A stretch of 64,000 nucleotides of DNA, from the NCBI GenBank assembly GCA_000149265.1, contig CH003047.1:789720-853719 (forward strand), in the 5' to 3' direction. How positions within the stretch are numbered: position 1 is the stretch's first letter; each line of letters starts with the position of its first letter. Origin of the DNA: Ciona savignyi. Taxonomy: Eukaryota > Chordata > Ascidiacea > Phlebobranchia > Cionidae. The position numbers were made by a program, and so were the translations under genes. Below are positions 41,765-53,641 of this stretch, one piece after another. Below the pieces are notes generated by a model. That model did no database searches. It was not told where the DNA came from and worked only from the letters and a program-made list of their open reading frames with translations.

Positions 41765-44493
41765 CAAGTTACACGGCTTGTCGGTTAATATCTGCAGCAA
41801 ATTAACATGGCATTTTCGTCATATAAGTTATTTTTGGATTGAGCTGTTTTAATTAAACTTGTTGGTTCCGGATTGTGTATTTCACGATGACAGTTTATTT
41901 TTGTATTCCGATTTGATATCTTGCCACATGCAATCTCGAGGAGATGATTAAAATTAAATTTGCAAATTAATAGAAATAAACGATTCACTGTGGGTGCGCT
42001 TGAGAACAGATGTTATCAATTTTATTTTAGCTAAATTTCTAATGGTGCGAAATGTTTCCCTTCACACAGACACCATACAAAAATGCTCGCAATATCATAT
42101 TGCGGTTCGTATAAAGTGGCCACAGATATAAACAAAAAATCAACTACTCTCCTTTAATGTTAAGCGGGCCAGATGCCGAAACGAAGAATTCCTTAGTTTT
42201 TCTATAGCTGGAGTTTAAGTGACAGTTGTGTTTCCTTTTTTGTTACAAAGATAAAGGGAAAGGGTAGGCTTCAAGATACGACCGTATAACACCTATTTAC
42301 GCCTAGTTTTAAAAAATAATATTTTTTTATAAGCAAACCTAAAGAGCTGCCTTGTAACACTTTTAAGTGTAAAACTCAAGAACACTCCACATACAATAAA
42401 GTATACAGGTAGAAATTTAATAGGATGTGGCCGATTTACTTAGGGTTGAGACACATGCAGTATATCACTTGTATTATGAGGTCATCGCCGAATGCTTTTG
42501 CTGTTGTTATCTGGCGTGCGTAATTGCCATGTGCAGTCTCTTCCATCTGGAACGCGGTTGTAGCTGTTCAGGAACAGCATCAAACGCCAAAGGACGATGG
42601 GTTCACGCAGACTGTCGGTGTACTTGCAGAAGCTGCGGTAGACATATACTTAGTTCAATTTCTCGGGCGGTTTTAGTAACAGGGTAAATTATGTGTTGTT
42701 AAAAATTGGTAACTTTGTCACCACTTCACCCATGTTTCATCGTCAGCCGTGATTGGCGTGATATTGGCGTCTAAAAGATAAAAGTTTATTTATAATAAAC
42801 CGCAGGGTATTCCAATAGTAGAAAGGCAACGAAGTAAGAACCAGGCATAAATTTATCAAATTAAAAGCAGGTCTTTAGTTTATTTACTTTTATTGCAGAA
42901 TAATGAAAAGTTTAAATAAAAAAATATATAAAAACAGAAAAAAGAGAGAGTTTTTAAACTTTTAAATAAAAGGAATTGGCAGATCTGTACGGACAAAATA
43001 GTAAAAGGCGTTATTTTCATCAACGCGTAAAACTTTAAGATTGTTAAAACACGGTTATTGTATAAATTTAATATTAACGAACGCAAAAATTACTTCCGGT
43101 TCAACCTCTCGTTGGAAAGGAAAGCAACTAGCCCGACAGCACGAGACTCTTCTCGCCCCCTTCCTGCTGCTGCTCAAGCGCTTTTGGCCTGTTTCCCAGC
43201 TCTTATTGCACCTTTGCAATTTTCGCTACCTATGAAATGGTTGGTCGCTTAGGTATGTAAGATTTTGTTTGCGAGACTTCTAAATATGCTTATATTTTAT
43301 GTAGAATGTGCTAATAATAAGCGGCAAAAGCGTTAAATTTTTTTTTTCAATGATAACTTAACATGCCAATTTTCAAGGAACATTTTTATTGGCTGTCTTA
43401 TGACAATGGTCAAGTTCTTCCAACTCGTAAAAGTTTCATGTTTTCATTATAAAATGCACACTGTTTTAATATATTTGAGTTATTGGCAAAATCGAACTTA
43501 TAAGTTTTGGCGGTATTCCAACAGTCAGTTTTTATCTCTGCATTTTTTTAGGATAAAATTATTAGATTATTTAATTACTTCATCACTGCGGTTTTTGAGT
43601 GCAATTTCCCAGGACTACTAGAATTCACCAACAATTAGCCTCCCCCGCAAAACCTATATTAAATTAATCTTTTTTGGTTTCGTGAATAGAACAGGATTTA
43701 CGAAAACGACCATAGATCAATAGCAGACCGCAGTATTTCCTTTTTTATATATGTATGGTTTGGGTCTAGAGATTATACGGATTTTCGGCTTAAGGCCTAC
43801 GTAACAAATTCTTCAAAGATCAAACGCCATCAGTCTGCGAGGCACTTACTTCTTAGTCCAACGTAAAAAGTCGTGTTTTTATCCATTTAGAATTAGACGA
43901 TACTCATTCGAAATGTAATGTAGACTGACAGTACGTCTTGTTTCAAGTCGTCTTTGAACAGACCCATGCATATTTTATTAAAGGCGCTGGGGAACCATGT
44001 AGACGGACTCACGTACCAATACAAAGTTGCCATATGTGATCACGCGGTATTCTGACATAGAAAGCTATTTTTAGAATATATATTTACCAATGAATAAATA
44101 ATACTTTTTTTTAAAGGAGAAGGTAGTCGTTTCTGATTGTATTAAATATATACAGGTTAACTAATGAAATGGATCTTAAAATAAGGACGACCGGAAAAGA
44201 AAATGAGATTGTCAAGAAACTCATTATGTTGAAGAAACGTGTCAAACAAGCTTATCAATAACCACGTTAAAATATAGGCTGCGAATTTTTTTATTCGTCC
44301 TAAAATGCTAAAAATAAGACATGATAAGAACGCAAGTTAAGAATCAGAACATATCTTAGAAACAGTAAAGCTGGTATAAATCGTTTTAGTTTCGTCTGTC
44401 ATAATTTGTTTAAGGGATTACACCAACCTTACATTAACATTTAATTATTAAGTTAAAGCGCTGTATAGATTGATCCAACAATAACTGAGGACC
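41765..44493. other. Spacer between the two GPCR genes
   Basis: Begins with the 3' UTR of copy A (AATAAA at 41975-41980). A GC-richer patch at 42450-42665 is open in several frames on both strands; no product could be recognised. A second patch, 43095-43250, contains short open frames rich in Leu, Ala and Pro. There is no third receptor copy and no intact SINE. Confidence 0.4.
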
Positions 44494-47400
44494 ATGTCGA
44501 GACTTTCAAATTTCAGCACCGACGTTTTTTCATGGACAGCAATGTACCAGAAAGGTGGCGCAAACGTAACAATTCGTAAGTTCATATATATTTAATTCGT
44601 GTTCGGAGAAAAAGTTTTCGGTCAAACCAGAAACCGTCGTGGCTGTTGCCTAAGGGCACAAATGTGTATCAGCCAGCATGTGAGAGAAGTTAATGAAATA
44701 AATAGTATCAACACAACAACTAAAGAATATTAAACCAATTGAATCTTGACATAGACAGCAACGTAAAACTTTTAAACACATAGGTACTGCAATACCTAAC
44801 TTAGCTTTTGTTTACAGCTGAAAGCCTTAGCGCAGAGCAAAGATTTGTTCCGTTGATGGTTACCATCCTAATCATTGGATCCGCTGTCGGAACTGTCGGA
44901 AACATTCTGATTATTTACTCCGTACTGACAATTCAGGTAAGTTATGAATTTATTTCGGCATTTACAGTGATATTCATTTCGTCCATAAAACTTTATGTTT
45001 TCTATGTGAAAGGAATTACGAAAACTCTCCGGAAACATGTTCATCTGCAATCTGGCTGTCGCCGATTTAATTGTGACGTCGGTTCTGCTTCCGGTGACGG
45101 CTGGAAACATGCTGAATGGAAACCAGAGTATACTCGGTGAACAAGCATGTCGGGTGGTCGGGTTCCTGCTTCCAACAAGTTGCAACGCATCTATGCAGAA
45201 TCTCATGATGATAAGTGCACAAAGGTGCCGACATATTAAATATATCTCATGTTAAACGCACTTCAAAATATACCATTTTGCAGGTTGATGATCACTTCAA
45301 GTTGTAAAAACCAAATTCCGTTGTTTCAAAGGAAATCAACTATCCTATTACTGCTCGTGTTCGTGTGGGTGTGGTCGATCATGATGAACATGCCGCTGCT
45401 TTCAGTTAGCATGAATACAAACACATCTCTCCTTATTTACGACAAGGGTGCAGGTAAAGCCATTGATTTTAATTAGGATATGATAGCCCCACATTTTTAA
45501 GTGGGTCATTTGACCGTTCAACGTAACTTGTTGCCAGTCTAAATAATAGGCGCCATATTCGTCCGTTCTAAAATATTGGGCGGTGCCATTCTCTTTTCTT
45601 TTGCTATAGATCCAGTAGATTTATGGGTTGTACTAAAAGGCATAGACATTAAGATAAAGTTACGTGTGAAACAGTAATGCCCTTATAATAAAATTGGCAT
45701 TCAGGCTATGATTAACAAATGCATACCATCAATGCTATAAAAAAGTTACTATTACATAAAACTAGTAATAATAAAAATAATCTTTGCAAAATTTTTACAA
45801 TGGATCATAACAAAATTTAGCTATTTTACTGTTAAATTATTAACAGGAATGTGTGCTTGGGATGACCAAACTGAACCAAGATATTCGTTTGCTTTGGTGA
45901 TTTTAGCGTATGTCATTCCTGTCGTTGTTTCCATATTCTGTTACTACATTCTCTTCACAAGAGTAAAACGGTAAGCAATATTTTTTTGAAAAACAATTTA
46001 TATAAAATTTTAGTGCCTACGCGAAAAAGTGTACATATATGGTTTTGTCCTACCCATGTGAAATTTTTGAAAAAAGTGATCAATAAACTGTACGTTAAAC
46101 TGTAATTTTTCTCAAAATATTAACAAAAAGTCGTTTGGTTTGATCCACTGATAGACTGTAAAAGAATGTCGTGACAAAAACAGGGTAGAAATTAATGGGT
46201 TCTACCAAATTGAAGGAACGTGTCTATCATATACAACACACTGCAATAGCTCCGGTAACCCGACGATGGGCGCGAGGTGATCTGACGATTGCCCGTGTGA
46301 TAACCCCCTAGGTTTTCCCATTCACGGGGATAAACATGAATATCCTATCCTAGAATAATTGCTGATATTTCTTCTTGCTGAATGTAGGCGTATGGCATAT
46401 TCGCACACTGTTCATAAAACGAACGTTGACATTATTTAAACTGCAAGCCTAATCATCATTATCTACGTTTAGAAAGGGCTACCAAATGTCGACAAGGATT
46501 CAAAGTATTGCAAACCAGCTACAGAGAAGAGAACATCGATTGTTGAAAACAATACTTATTGTGCTGGTGGTATTTTTGATCTCCTGGACGCCATATTGTT
46601 TCTGTGTGCTTATGAATAACTTTGGAGTTTGGGACAATTTAAGGGAACCTGCAGGTATTGTAATGATTTTTTATAATGGTATATGTACGTCGATGTTGCA
46701 TATGACTATTGCATTATAGACCGGTTATGGTTTATTACATTTTTTCTTTGCGTCAGTCATCTTATTATGATCCGCTGTTACCAATTCTTATGTGTAAAAA
46801 CCCAAGAAGTAGCAATTCGGTATTTCTTAACATTTCATTAAATATAATTCGTTCCCTAGTCAAACGACCGCTGGCATGGTTGGGCATGTTCAACTCTACC
46901 TTCAACAGTTTTATATACGGATGGAGAAATGACAGCTTCAGACAGGGATATGTGTTATGTGGCTTACGGTTGCTGGATGCCATTACTTCAAACAGGTAAA
47001 CGGTTCAATATCTTGCTGCTTCAAATGCGATTTCGGTAATTTAGGGTGGCCATTGCAATTCTAGAAATAATATAAAGCAAAAAAACTTTTATATTTAACT
47101 ACACATTTATTCAAAAGCGAAATGTGTAATCGCGGTAAATAAATATGCAAACAAGAAAAACTTCCTGAAATATAATTAAATGCAAACCAATTCATCTAAA
47201 ACATGTTTTTTTCTTGAAAAACCCTATAGAATTTCCTATTATCTTCAAAATTTAAATTTACTGATCGTTGTTATTTCCCGAAATCGTTTTTAAACACACA
47301 CATATTTGACAAACCGCTACAAATTTCATTTGATAACTTGACATACAGCGTTCCGTGACTGAGTGCGTGCAGTAAACTGGGTTATTTTATTTCAATATGT

Positions 47401-48000
47401 ATATGAACAATGAGCTTCTTTTTTACTTTTTTTTGGTTTGTTGAAAATTCCACTTGCGGGTATAAGGCTGTGCATTTACTCAGATTTTGATCATGCTTAA
47501 AACCGAACGAAATATCGGTTAATTATGGTTTAACTGTTTCTTGACAAAATTTCGTTAGTTCAAAATCACGGTGCACTAAAATCTAAAAAAGGTGAAATCT
47601 GTTCAAATGTGCACTGCTTTGCATTGAAGAGCGACCAAAACTATCTTACAATTTTTTCAGTTCACAATCTTTTTAACTACGTGCTTTTTATGTGGCTAAC
47701 ACACAAATCGGTTAACCGTTTCTTGATTTTGTTACTGCTCAAAGCAAATCGATTACACATTTAATTGTTAACGCACAACCCTAGGTTTTAAAGACAGAAT
47801 GGATAAAAGGGATTTCCTTTGGATTTGTCAATAAGGAAGACTGACAGTTTTATGCACAACGATTACGTGCATATTTATTTTGTATGTTGGCTTTTACACC
47901 ATTTAATTGTTACAGGTATGATCTAAGACAAAGGTATAAGCAAAGAAAAAAAGGAAGGGCTGCTTACCGGCATCGCATTCGTTGTGAGGAAACGGAGTAG
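44494..48000 (+). CDS. Class A GPCR, melatonin-receptor-like, copy B
   Basis: Tandem paralogue of the receptor at 36178. Exons: 44494-44575, 44818-44936, 45013-45224, 45284-45453, 45847-45970, 46473-46654, 46860-46995, 47916-48000; 369 residues. Exons 3, 5, 6 and 7 have exactly the same lengths as in copy A (212, 124, 182, 136) and all intron phases match, so the duplication kept the whole gene. Landmarks: NNFS-type sequons at the N-terminus, TM2 NLAVADLIVTS, TM3-end SAQRL in place of DRY, ECL2 GMCAWDD, TM6 ISWTPYC, TM7 NSTFNSFIYGWRNDSFR. The C-tail is short and strongly basic (QRYKQRKKGRAAYRHR) and unlike that of copy A. The intron before exon 6 contains a truncated SINE. Differences in the ends suggest separate ligands or partners. 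Confidence 0.87.
46190..46354 (+). repeat. 5'-truncated SINE in GPCR copy B intron
   Basis: Plus orientation; only the 3' half is present, from 'attaatgggttctaccaaattg' to the tail 'aatatcctatccta'. The tRNA-like head is missing, as expected for incomplete reverse transcription. Confidence 0.75.
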
Positions 48001-50921
48001 TTTGGGTGGTCTGTGGCGGATACCGGAAAACTGTTTCGAAAATAAGTCAAAAAAATTACGCTCTATTATTTAGATTTGTTTGATCACATTAAAAAAATGC
48101 ATGTACTGTTTTGTTTTTATTTTATTTGTTAAATAAGTAGAGCAAAACCTATTGTGTTTTGTATTAGCATAACATACCTGCAGTTCAACGAAAATAGTTA
48201 AAATGCTTTATTGTGATTTCCGCACACTCAGAACACACGAACCCATCAGAAAAAAACATTTGTAATATTGCCAATTTAGTCAACACTGAATTTGTCGAGT
48301 ACAGGTGATTACGTGTTTTTATTGTACAACAATATATAATAAAATAAAATTAAGTGTAATATTTTTTGCATTAATGGTAAATACAACATACGTTATTAAT
48401 TTGCAAACTGATCAAACCCAAATCAGAGTATACTTTGAGGAAGAATATGATAAAAGATTATAAAGTATGGACAAGCATTCTTTTGTTTCAATAATAACTG
48501 GGTTTGCATTATGTAATCCACAGGGCCAAGATTATTTACCGTTTTAGCCATATATTTTAATATTGTCCTTTTTTTCTAATGTGGTCATTTAAACAGTCAT
48601 GTGAGTACTTTTTAAAAGACTGATTACAGGTTTGTGTGGGGTTAAATTTTGGGGAATGTCCTGGAAAACAGTTCAAAACGGTTCAATAAAAAAATCACCC
48701 GAATCTTTTATGTTTGTATAAAATTTCTTTTTATGTTGTTTTTAAATATTAAGTTGTTTTTTTTTACATAACGTAATAGTTTATAATAATTTCATATCCA
48801 GACCATTGTACCTAATATTCTTGAAACCGTTTCAAAATCCTAAACGTCGTATCTTTCAACAAAGATTATGTGTTCCGAAAATGTAGAAAAGCAGGTGTTA
48901 ATTTTAATTTTTGGGTCAATTGGGAATTCCATTAAATAGATTTCACATTGACCGCTGCAGATCTAATTTATATGTGATAACATCCCATAAGCTTTAACTC
49001 GATAGAAATATTTGTTCGGGAGTTATAAAGGGCAGACTAGCTACTAATTTGCATGTGGGAATTATATTTCAAATTGACTTGCTTTTTTATATATTTATAT
49101 TAGTGCATTAAGTTTTACAGAAATTTTATGGGAGGGGTGTCCAGGGGTAAACTGAATTATTTTAATTTCCACCTTTCCTACATCACTCTATATACTTTTA
49201 TTACTTAAGAATTTAATATATTGTTCGATCCAGTCCACCTATAGGCTATCTGCTAATAAACAATATCGTCGCTAATAAACAAAGGTGTGACTTGACTAAA
49301 AATATTTGTTTAATATGGCGTCCAATCTTTAGTGAAATGCTTAAAAGAAGCTGCGTTTAACAAACCAATTTTATTTTTACGACTCCGTTAATTTCTTTTT
49401 GGCTTATAATCCAAAATATCTATTTTAGCTCTATATTATGTTATCAAATAATTATTGCAAGGTAAAATTCAAAGACAAATTTTGAAAGATATCTGTGCGA
49501 CGCGACACTATTTAGATTGAAGAAAAAATGTTTTCCCAAATGAGACCCATAAATAATGTCATCTGTGGAATTCGAGTCCCACGCGAATTATTGTGTTGTG
49601 ACGATTATATTGCCTTGTGTTCAATAAGTTTAGCTGCATTTGACTGTCTTGTTTTTGACAGATAAACATGTACAAACATGTGTTTCATGTGATGAATCTA
49701 TATAAAACATGAATAATTCTATAGGATAGGATATTCATGTTTATCCCCGTGAATGGGAAAACCAAGGGGGTTAATACACGGACAATCGTCAGATCGCCTC
49801 GCGCCCACCGTCGGGTTACCGACGCTATTGCAGTGTGTTGTGTATGGACAGGTTCCTTTAATTTGGAAGAACCCATTAATCCGCTGGGTCCAGGCAATGT
49901 CCGTAAAGTGCCTTGCCCAAAGACACAACCGACTAGCTAGCGACCAGTTTCGCACCTGCACCTTTCGATTGAAACGCGACGCACTTAAGCGCTAGGCTAA
50001 CGGGCCGGACAAATATATAATATTAGAAAAACGTGAAATTTATTCTCTCACCTATTCCTACCTTTACCGTATCTGAACCTGCTGAACGTTGCGAGTATTA
50101 TATAATACACTATCTAAATTCGCTTATTCTTTGGTTATAATCTGGCTAAAAAATTAAAGTAAAGTAAAGCGATATATTATGTTGTATCCATTCTTATCGT
50201 AAATATAGATTTCTATGGTTACTCGGAACGCTCCTGCATTCCAGTAAATTTAGAATTAAATTTTAGTATATTTTTTATTGTATCATTAAAAATGCTTCTG
50301 TAAAAAATAGGAAACCGGAAATATGTCGTACAGCGAAAGTTGTTCGCGTTTATGATCAAATCAATATAGTAACAAAGCGTTGTCGCCAGATTTAATGTGT
50401 TATTTAAGTAAAAGTTCGCAAAAAAATGAAGTTTTAGTGTTTTTAGTACCGGTGTCAAAAACACTATTTTATAACCTAACAAGTTAGGTCCTAACTTAGT
50501 AAAGAAATAAGATGTAAAATAAACCCTCAGTGATTTAAACACCTCAATATATACCACGGACTATGTCTATTTAATATAGTAAATTTAGAAAGGTAGTCCA
50601 GATATTGTTATATCTGAAAAACTGGGTAAGACCTGTGCAACCAATCATTGTTTCCTACAAAAATTCTGTTAATCAATCATCGTTACTGCAAAAGAAAACT
50701 AATTCTGCACAAACACGTGTATGTGTTATTGGATAGTATTGTTTGTCATACTTTTCACACATCCTTTACCTAGGCTATTGATGGTCATAAATCATAAAAA
50801 TATAGCTCATATCATTATTATTACCAGTAGTGATAGTTATTTTTGGTGTAAAATTGCAGATCTTAAGATTTACTTTTGCCTCAATAACTTACTGGCATAG
50901 AAAATTTGTTACCAAATAAAC
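48001..50921. other. Spacer between GPCR copy B and IFT54
   Basis: 3' UTR of GPCR copy B, with AATAAA-like hexamers near 48338, then AT-rich DNA without convincing exons. It contains a full-length minus-strand SINE at 49722-50010. A motif 'gggaatgtcctggaaaacagttc' (about 48650) recurs in related form near 56375 and may mark an older dispersed repeat. Confidence 0.45.
49722..50010 (-). repeat. tRNA-derived SINE, Cics-1-like
   Basis: Full-length, minus orientation: TATCC-type tail at 49722-49735, body, B-box-like region near 49950-49970, and A-box-like head (TAGCCTAGCGCTTAAG on the minus strand) to about 50010. Well preserved. Confidence 0.78.
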
Positions 50922-52575
50922 ATGGATCCAAAAATAATAAAGAAAACAAAGGATTCAATGGGGACAATTATAAAGAAACCTCCTCTTACTGATAAACTAT
51001 TAAATAAACCACCATTCCGTTTTCTTCATGACATTATAACAGAAGTTATTCGAACAAGTGGATTTCTGAAAGGACTTTTTACAAATGAAGAGATGGAATC
51101 AAAAAATGTAACAGCAAAGGAAGACAAACTTTTATTTCTGCAAAAAGTAATTGATTGTGTTAATATTGTATCAGGTGATACACTTACTGTAAAACCAAAC
51201 AAAGTAATAGCTGGTCATGAACCTGAAAAAACTAACGAATTACTTCAAGTAATGGCAAAATGTATTTTGAAAAATAAATCCTCTACTGATGCAGTTCAGC
51301 AAGTTCTTACCGGGAAGTCTTCAAAATCAAAGTCAAAAGAGAAACCTCCCTCTGGATCTAAGCGATCTGAGATAGGTGAAAAAGATGAAAAAGAAGATAC
51401 TGGGAAAGAAAGAAAGAAAAAGGGAGATAGAAGCTCAGAGCACAGGGACAGAAGTCAAGATAAAAGGCGCCCGTCTGCAGACCACGAAAGGCGCAAAGAA
51501 AGGGAAAGAAGCTCAGACAATCGACATCCAGAAAATTCTGAGGAACCTGCTCAAGAACCCGAACATGGTCGAAAAAGAAGAAAGAGCAAAAAGCACCAAG
51601 ATGAAAATGAGAATCCTAATGGAAATAGTGAACCATCAGGAAGCCGGGGAGAGACAGAAGAGCAACCTGATAAAGATAACACTGTTGGATTACGGGAGAA
51701 TGCGGAAGGAGCAGAGAGTAGTACTCCAACAAGAGCACCTAGACCTGCATCTGCAAAGGGACAGCGGAGAAAACCTTATGGTGGAAGATCAAAGCCAGAT
51801 GTTCAACAAGAAGGCCATGAAGAGCCTTCTGTTGCTTCTCGTAAGCTGACACGTCCTCCTAGTGCAAGACCTGCTGCCCCAAGGGTGCGACAACGCCCTA
51901 ATGCTGCTGAAGAAGAGGTTGAATAGAATTGGAAGTGGTGGCCAGCACCGCTCAGCACCGATAATCGTTGATCGGAATCTTGGAACCAGTCCATCTGATG
52001 ATGATGATGAACAGTTTGTAGTAGAAGATGCTGATCCAATGCAACCCGAAGAACATACTCCTGTGCCAAATGGAAGTCAATTAGACGATGGGGAGGAGCA
52101 TGGAGGACTTGTTCGAAAGATTTTGGAAACAAAAAAGGAATTAGAACAATCAGCTGCGGGTCAGAATAAAGCTGAAAAGCACACTGAAATTCAACGCACT
52201 AATGTTACTACTGCTCAGCAGCGTAAAGAGCGAGAATTAGTTGTAAAAGAAATTGATCAATTACGAAATTCTGTTCAGACTCTTTGCCAGAGTGCTACTC
52301 CTCTTGCGAAGATTATCGATTACATCCAGGAAGACATGGATGCCATGCAGAATGAGCTTGTGTTTTGGAAAAAAGAAAATGCTGAGCATGCTACAAAACT
52401 CAAAGAAGAGGAAAACATCACAGCTAGAGCAGTTGAACCTCTTAAACATGAATTAGAGGAACTAGACAGAAGCTTATCGACATACAGAAATCAAATGGCC
52501 GCCACAAAAGCAAATATTATTCGCAATCAAGAAAAGATTCAGAAAATGGTGTCTGCTGTTGCAGCACGTTCCTAA
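50922..52575 (+). CDS. TRAF3IP1: IFT54 / TRAF3-interacting protein 1, intronless, with one frame break
   Basis: Subunit of the IFT-B complex that carries cargo along cilia and binds microtubules. From ATG 50922, 334 codons encode the N-terminal calponin-homology-like domain (about 1-125; PPFRFLHDIITEVIRTSGF, then NIVSGDTLTVKPNKVIAGHE) and a long Lys/Glu/Arg/Ser-rich linker ending SARPAAPRVRQRPNAAEEE, then TAG at 51924. The conserved C-terminal half continues in the +1 frame to TAA 52573-52575: DDDEQFVVED, GGLVRKILETKKE, AKIIDYIQEDMDAMQNE, then coiled coil. Skipping one base at the TAG would give 550 residues (human about 690). No GT-AG intron in the gap restores frame. It has no introns, unlike its neighbours, so an old retrocopy is possible, but the reading frames are otherwise well kept. 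AATAAA at 52635-52640. Confidence 0.9.
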
Positions 52576-53641
52576 TTTTTTATACTGGAAACTTATGTTG
52601 ATATACTGCTAGAAATGAAAGCAGATGCTTCATAAATAAATAGGTTTATTGTATATATATATATATTTATATATATATATATATAGATACATTTATACCT
52701 AGAACCTGTATAAATTTGGGATATCATGTTCCGTAGATGTTTTCTTGCAAGCAATATAACAGTCATGAGTGTAATGAGTCTCCACTTACAAACAGAAAAA
52801 ACACTGAAATTTGTGTATTTTACACTGAAATGTGTGTATAATTTATGTAAATAGTAGCATTATAAAATATTTTTTTGTTATTCAAATAAAAATTATTTTT
52901 ATGTATTTCCTTGGTGTTATTTTGTGGTTAAAAATGTAAAAATAACTATAACACAAGCAATTTTTATTTTACTGCACATCCACACTAAGTTGCTCCAACT
53001 ACACTTTGTTTACTATTTAAATTTGACTTTATTTTATGCATGTAATTTAATTCCTTTTATGGATGCTTTATTTTAAACCTTGTCCACAACCATGCAGTTA
53101 TTATTTCTAACTGCTATATCAAAAGGTATTTTTTATACACCAAAGAGCAAAGACATAGTTAACACGTTTCCGAATAATGATTCTCTTAAATATTCTCCTA
53201 ATGAGCGCGAATGATTGAACTTCGGATTCGTGCAACAAAAATCACTTCCGATATAACAGTTTAAATAATTGCTTCATTTCTTAATATTCGAGGTTTGTAT
53301 ATAGATAGATTAAAGTTAGGAAGATATGGTTGGCATTTTAACGATAAAAAACGGCGCTGCATAACCATGTTTTATATCTGTGAATAGGAAAACGCGTATT
53401 TTTGCATAGTGTATACTATTGCAGTGTTGGAAATAATTAAGTCTACATACAGTTATTATTGTATCCCACATTGTAGTATAGAAAGTTAATTTTATAAAGA
53501 AAGTTAATTAAGTTAGAGCAAAGTTGTAAGAGTAAACGCTACTGTAGCTACATATTAGTAATCTCAACATAAACCTCATTCGGGGTTGGACCCGCTATCT
53601 AACGCTTTTGGTCTGGTCAACACACGCCCGATATCTGTTTG
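52576..53641. other. Spacer between IFT54 and the dehydrogenase
   Basis: IFT54 3' UTR with AATAAA at 52635-52640, then a (TA)n tract, then AT-rich DNA. From about 53570, GC content rises toward the predicted first exon of the dehydrogenase. No other gene was seen. Confidence 0.45.
52654..52685. repeat. (TA)n microsatellite
   Basis: Nearly pure TA dinucleotides with a single TTTA interruption, in the IFT54 3' UTR just after the first polyadenylation signal. Confidence 0.9.

Noticed and set aside
43041-43252. Leu/Ala-rich overlapping open frames as a small secreted peptide gene.
   Set aside because: Two frames are open over the same GC-richer bases, with no signal peptide, cleavage sites or homology that can be defended.
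52654-52685. TA-rich tract as a CRISPR-like or origin-like repeat.
   Set aside because: It is a plain dinucleotide microsatellite in a eukaryotic 3' UTR.
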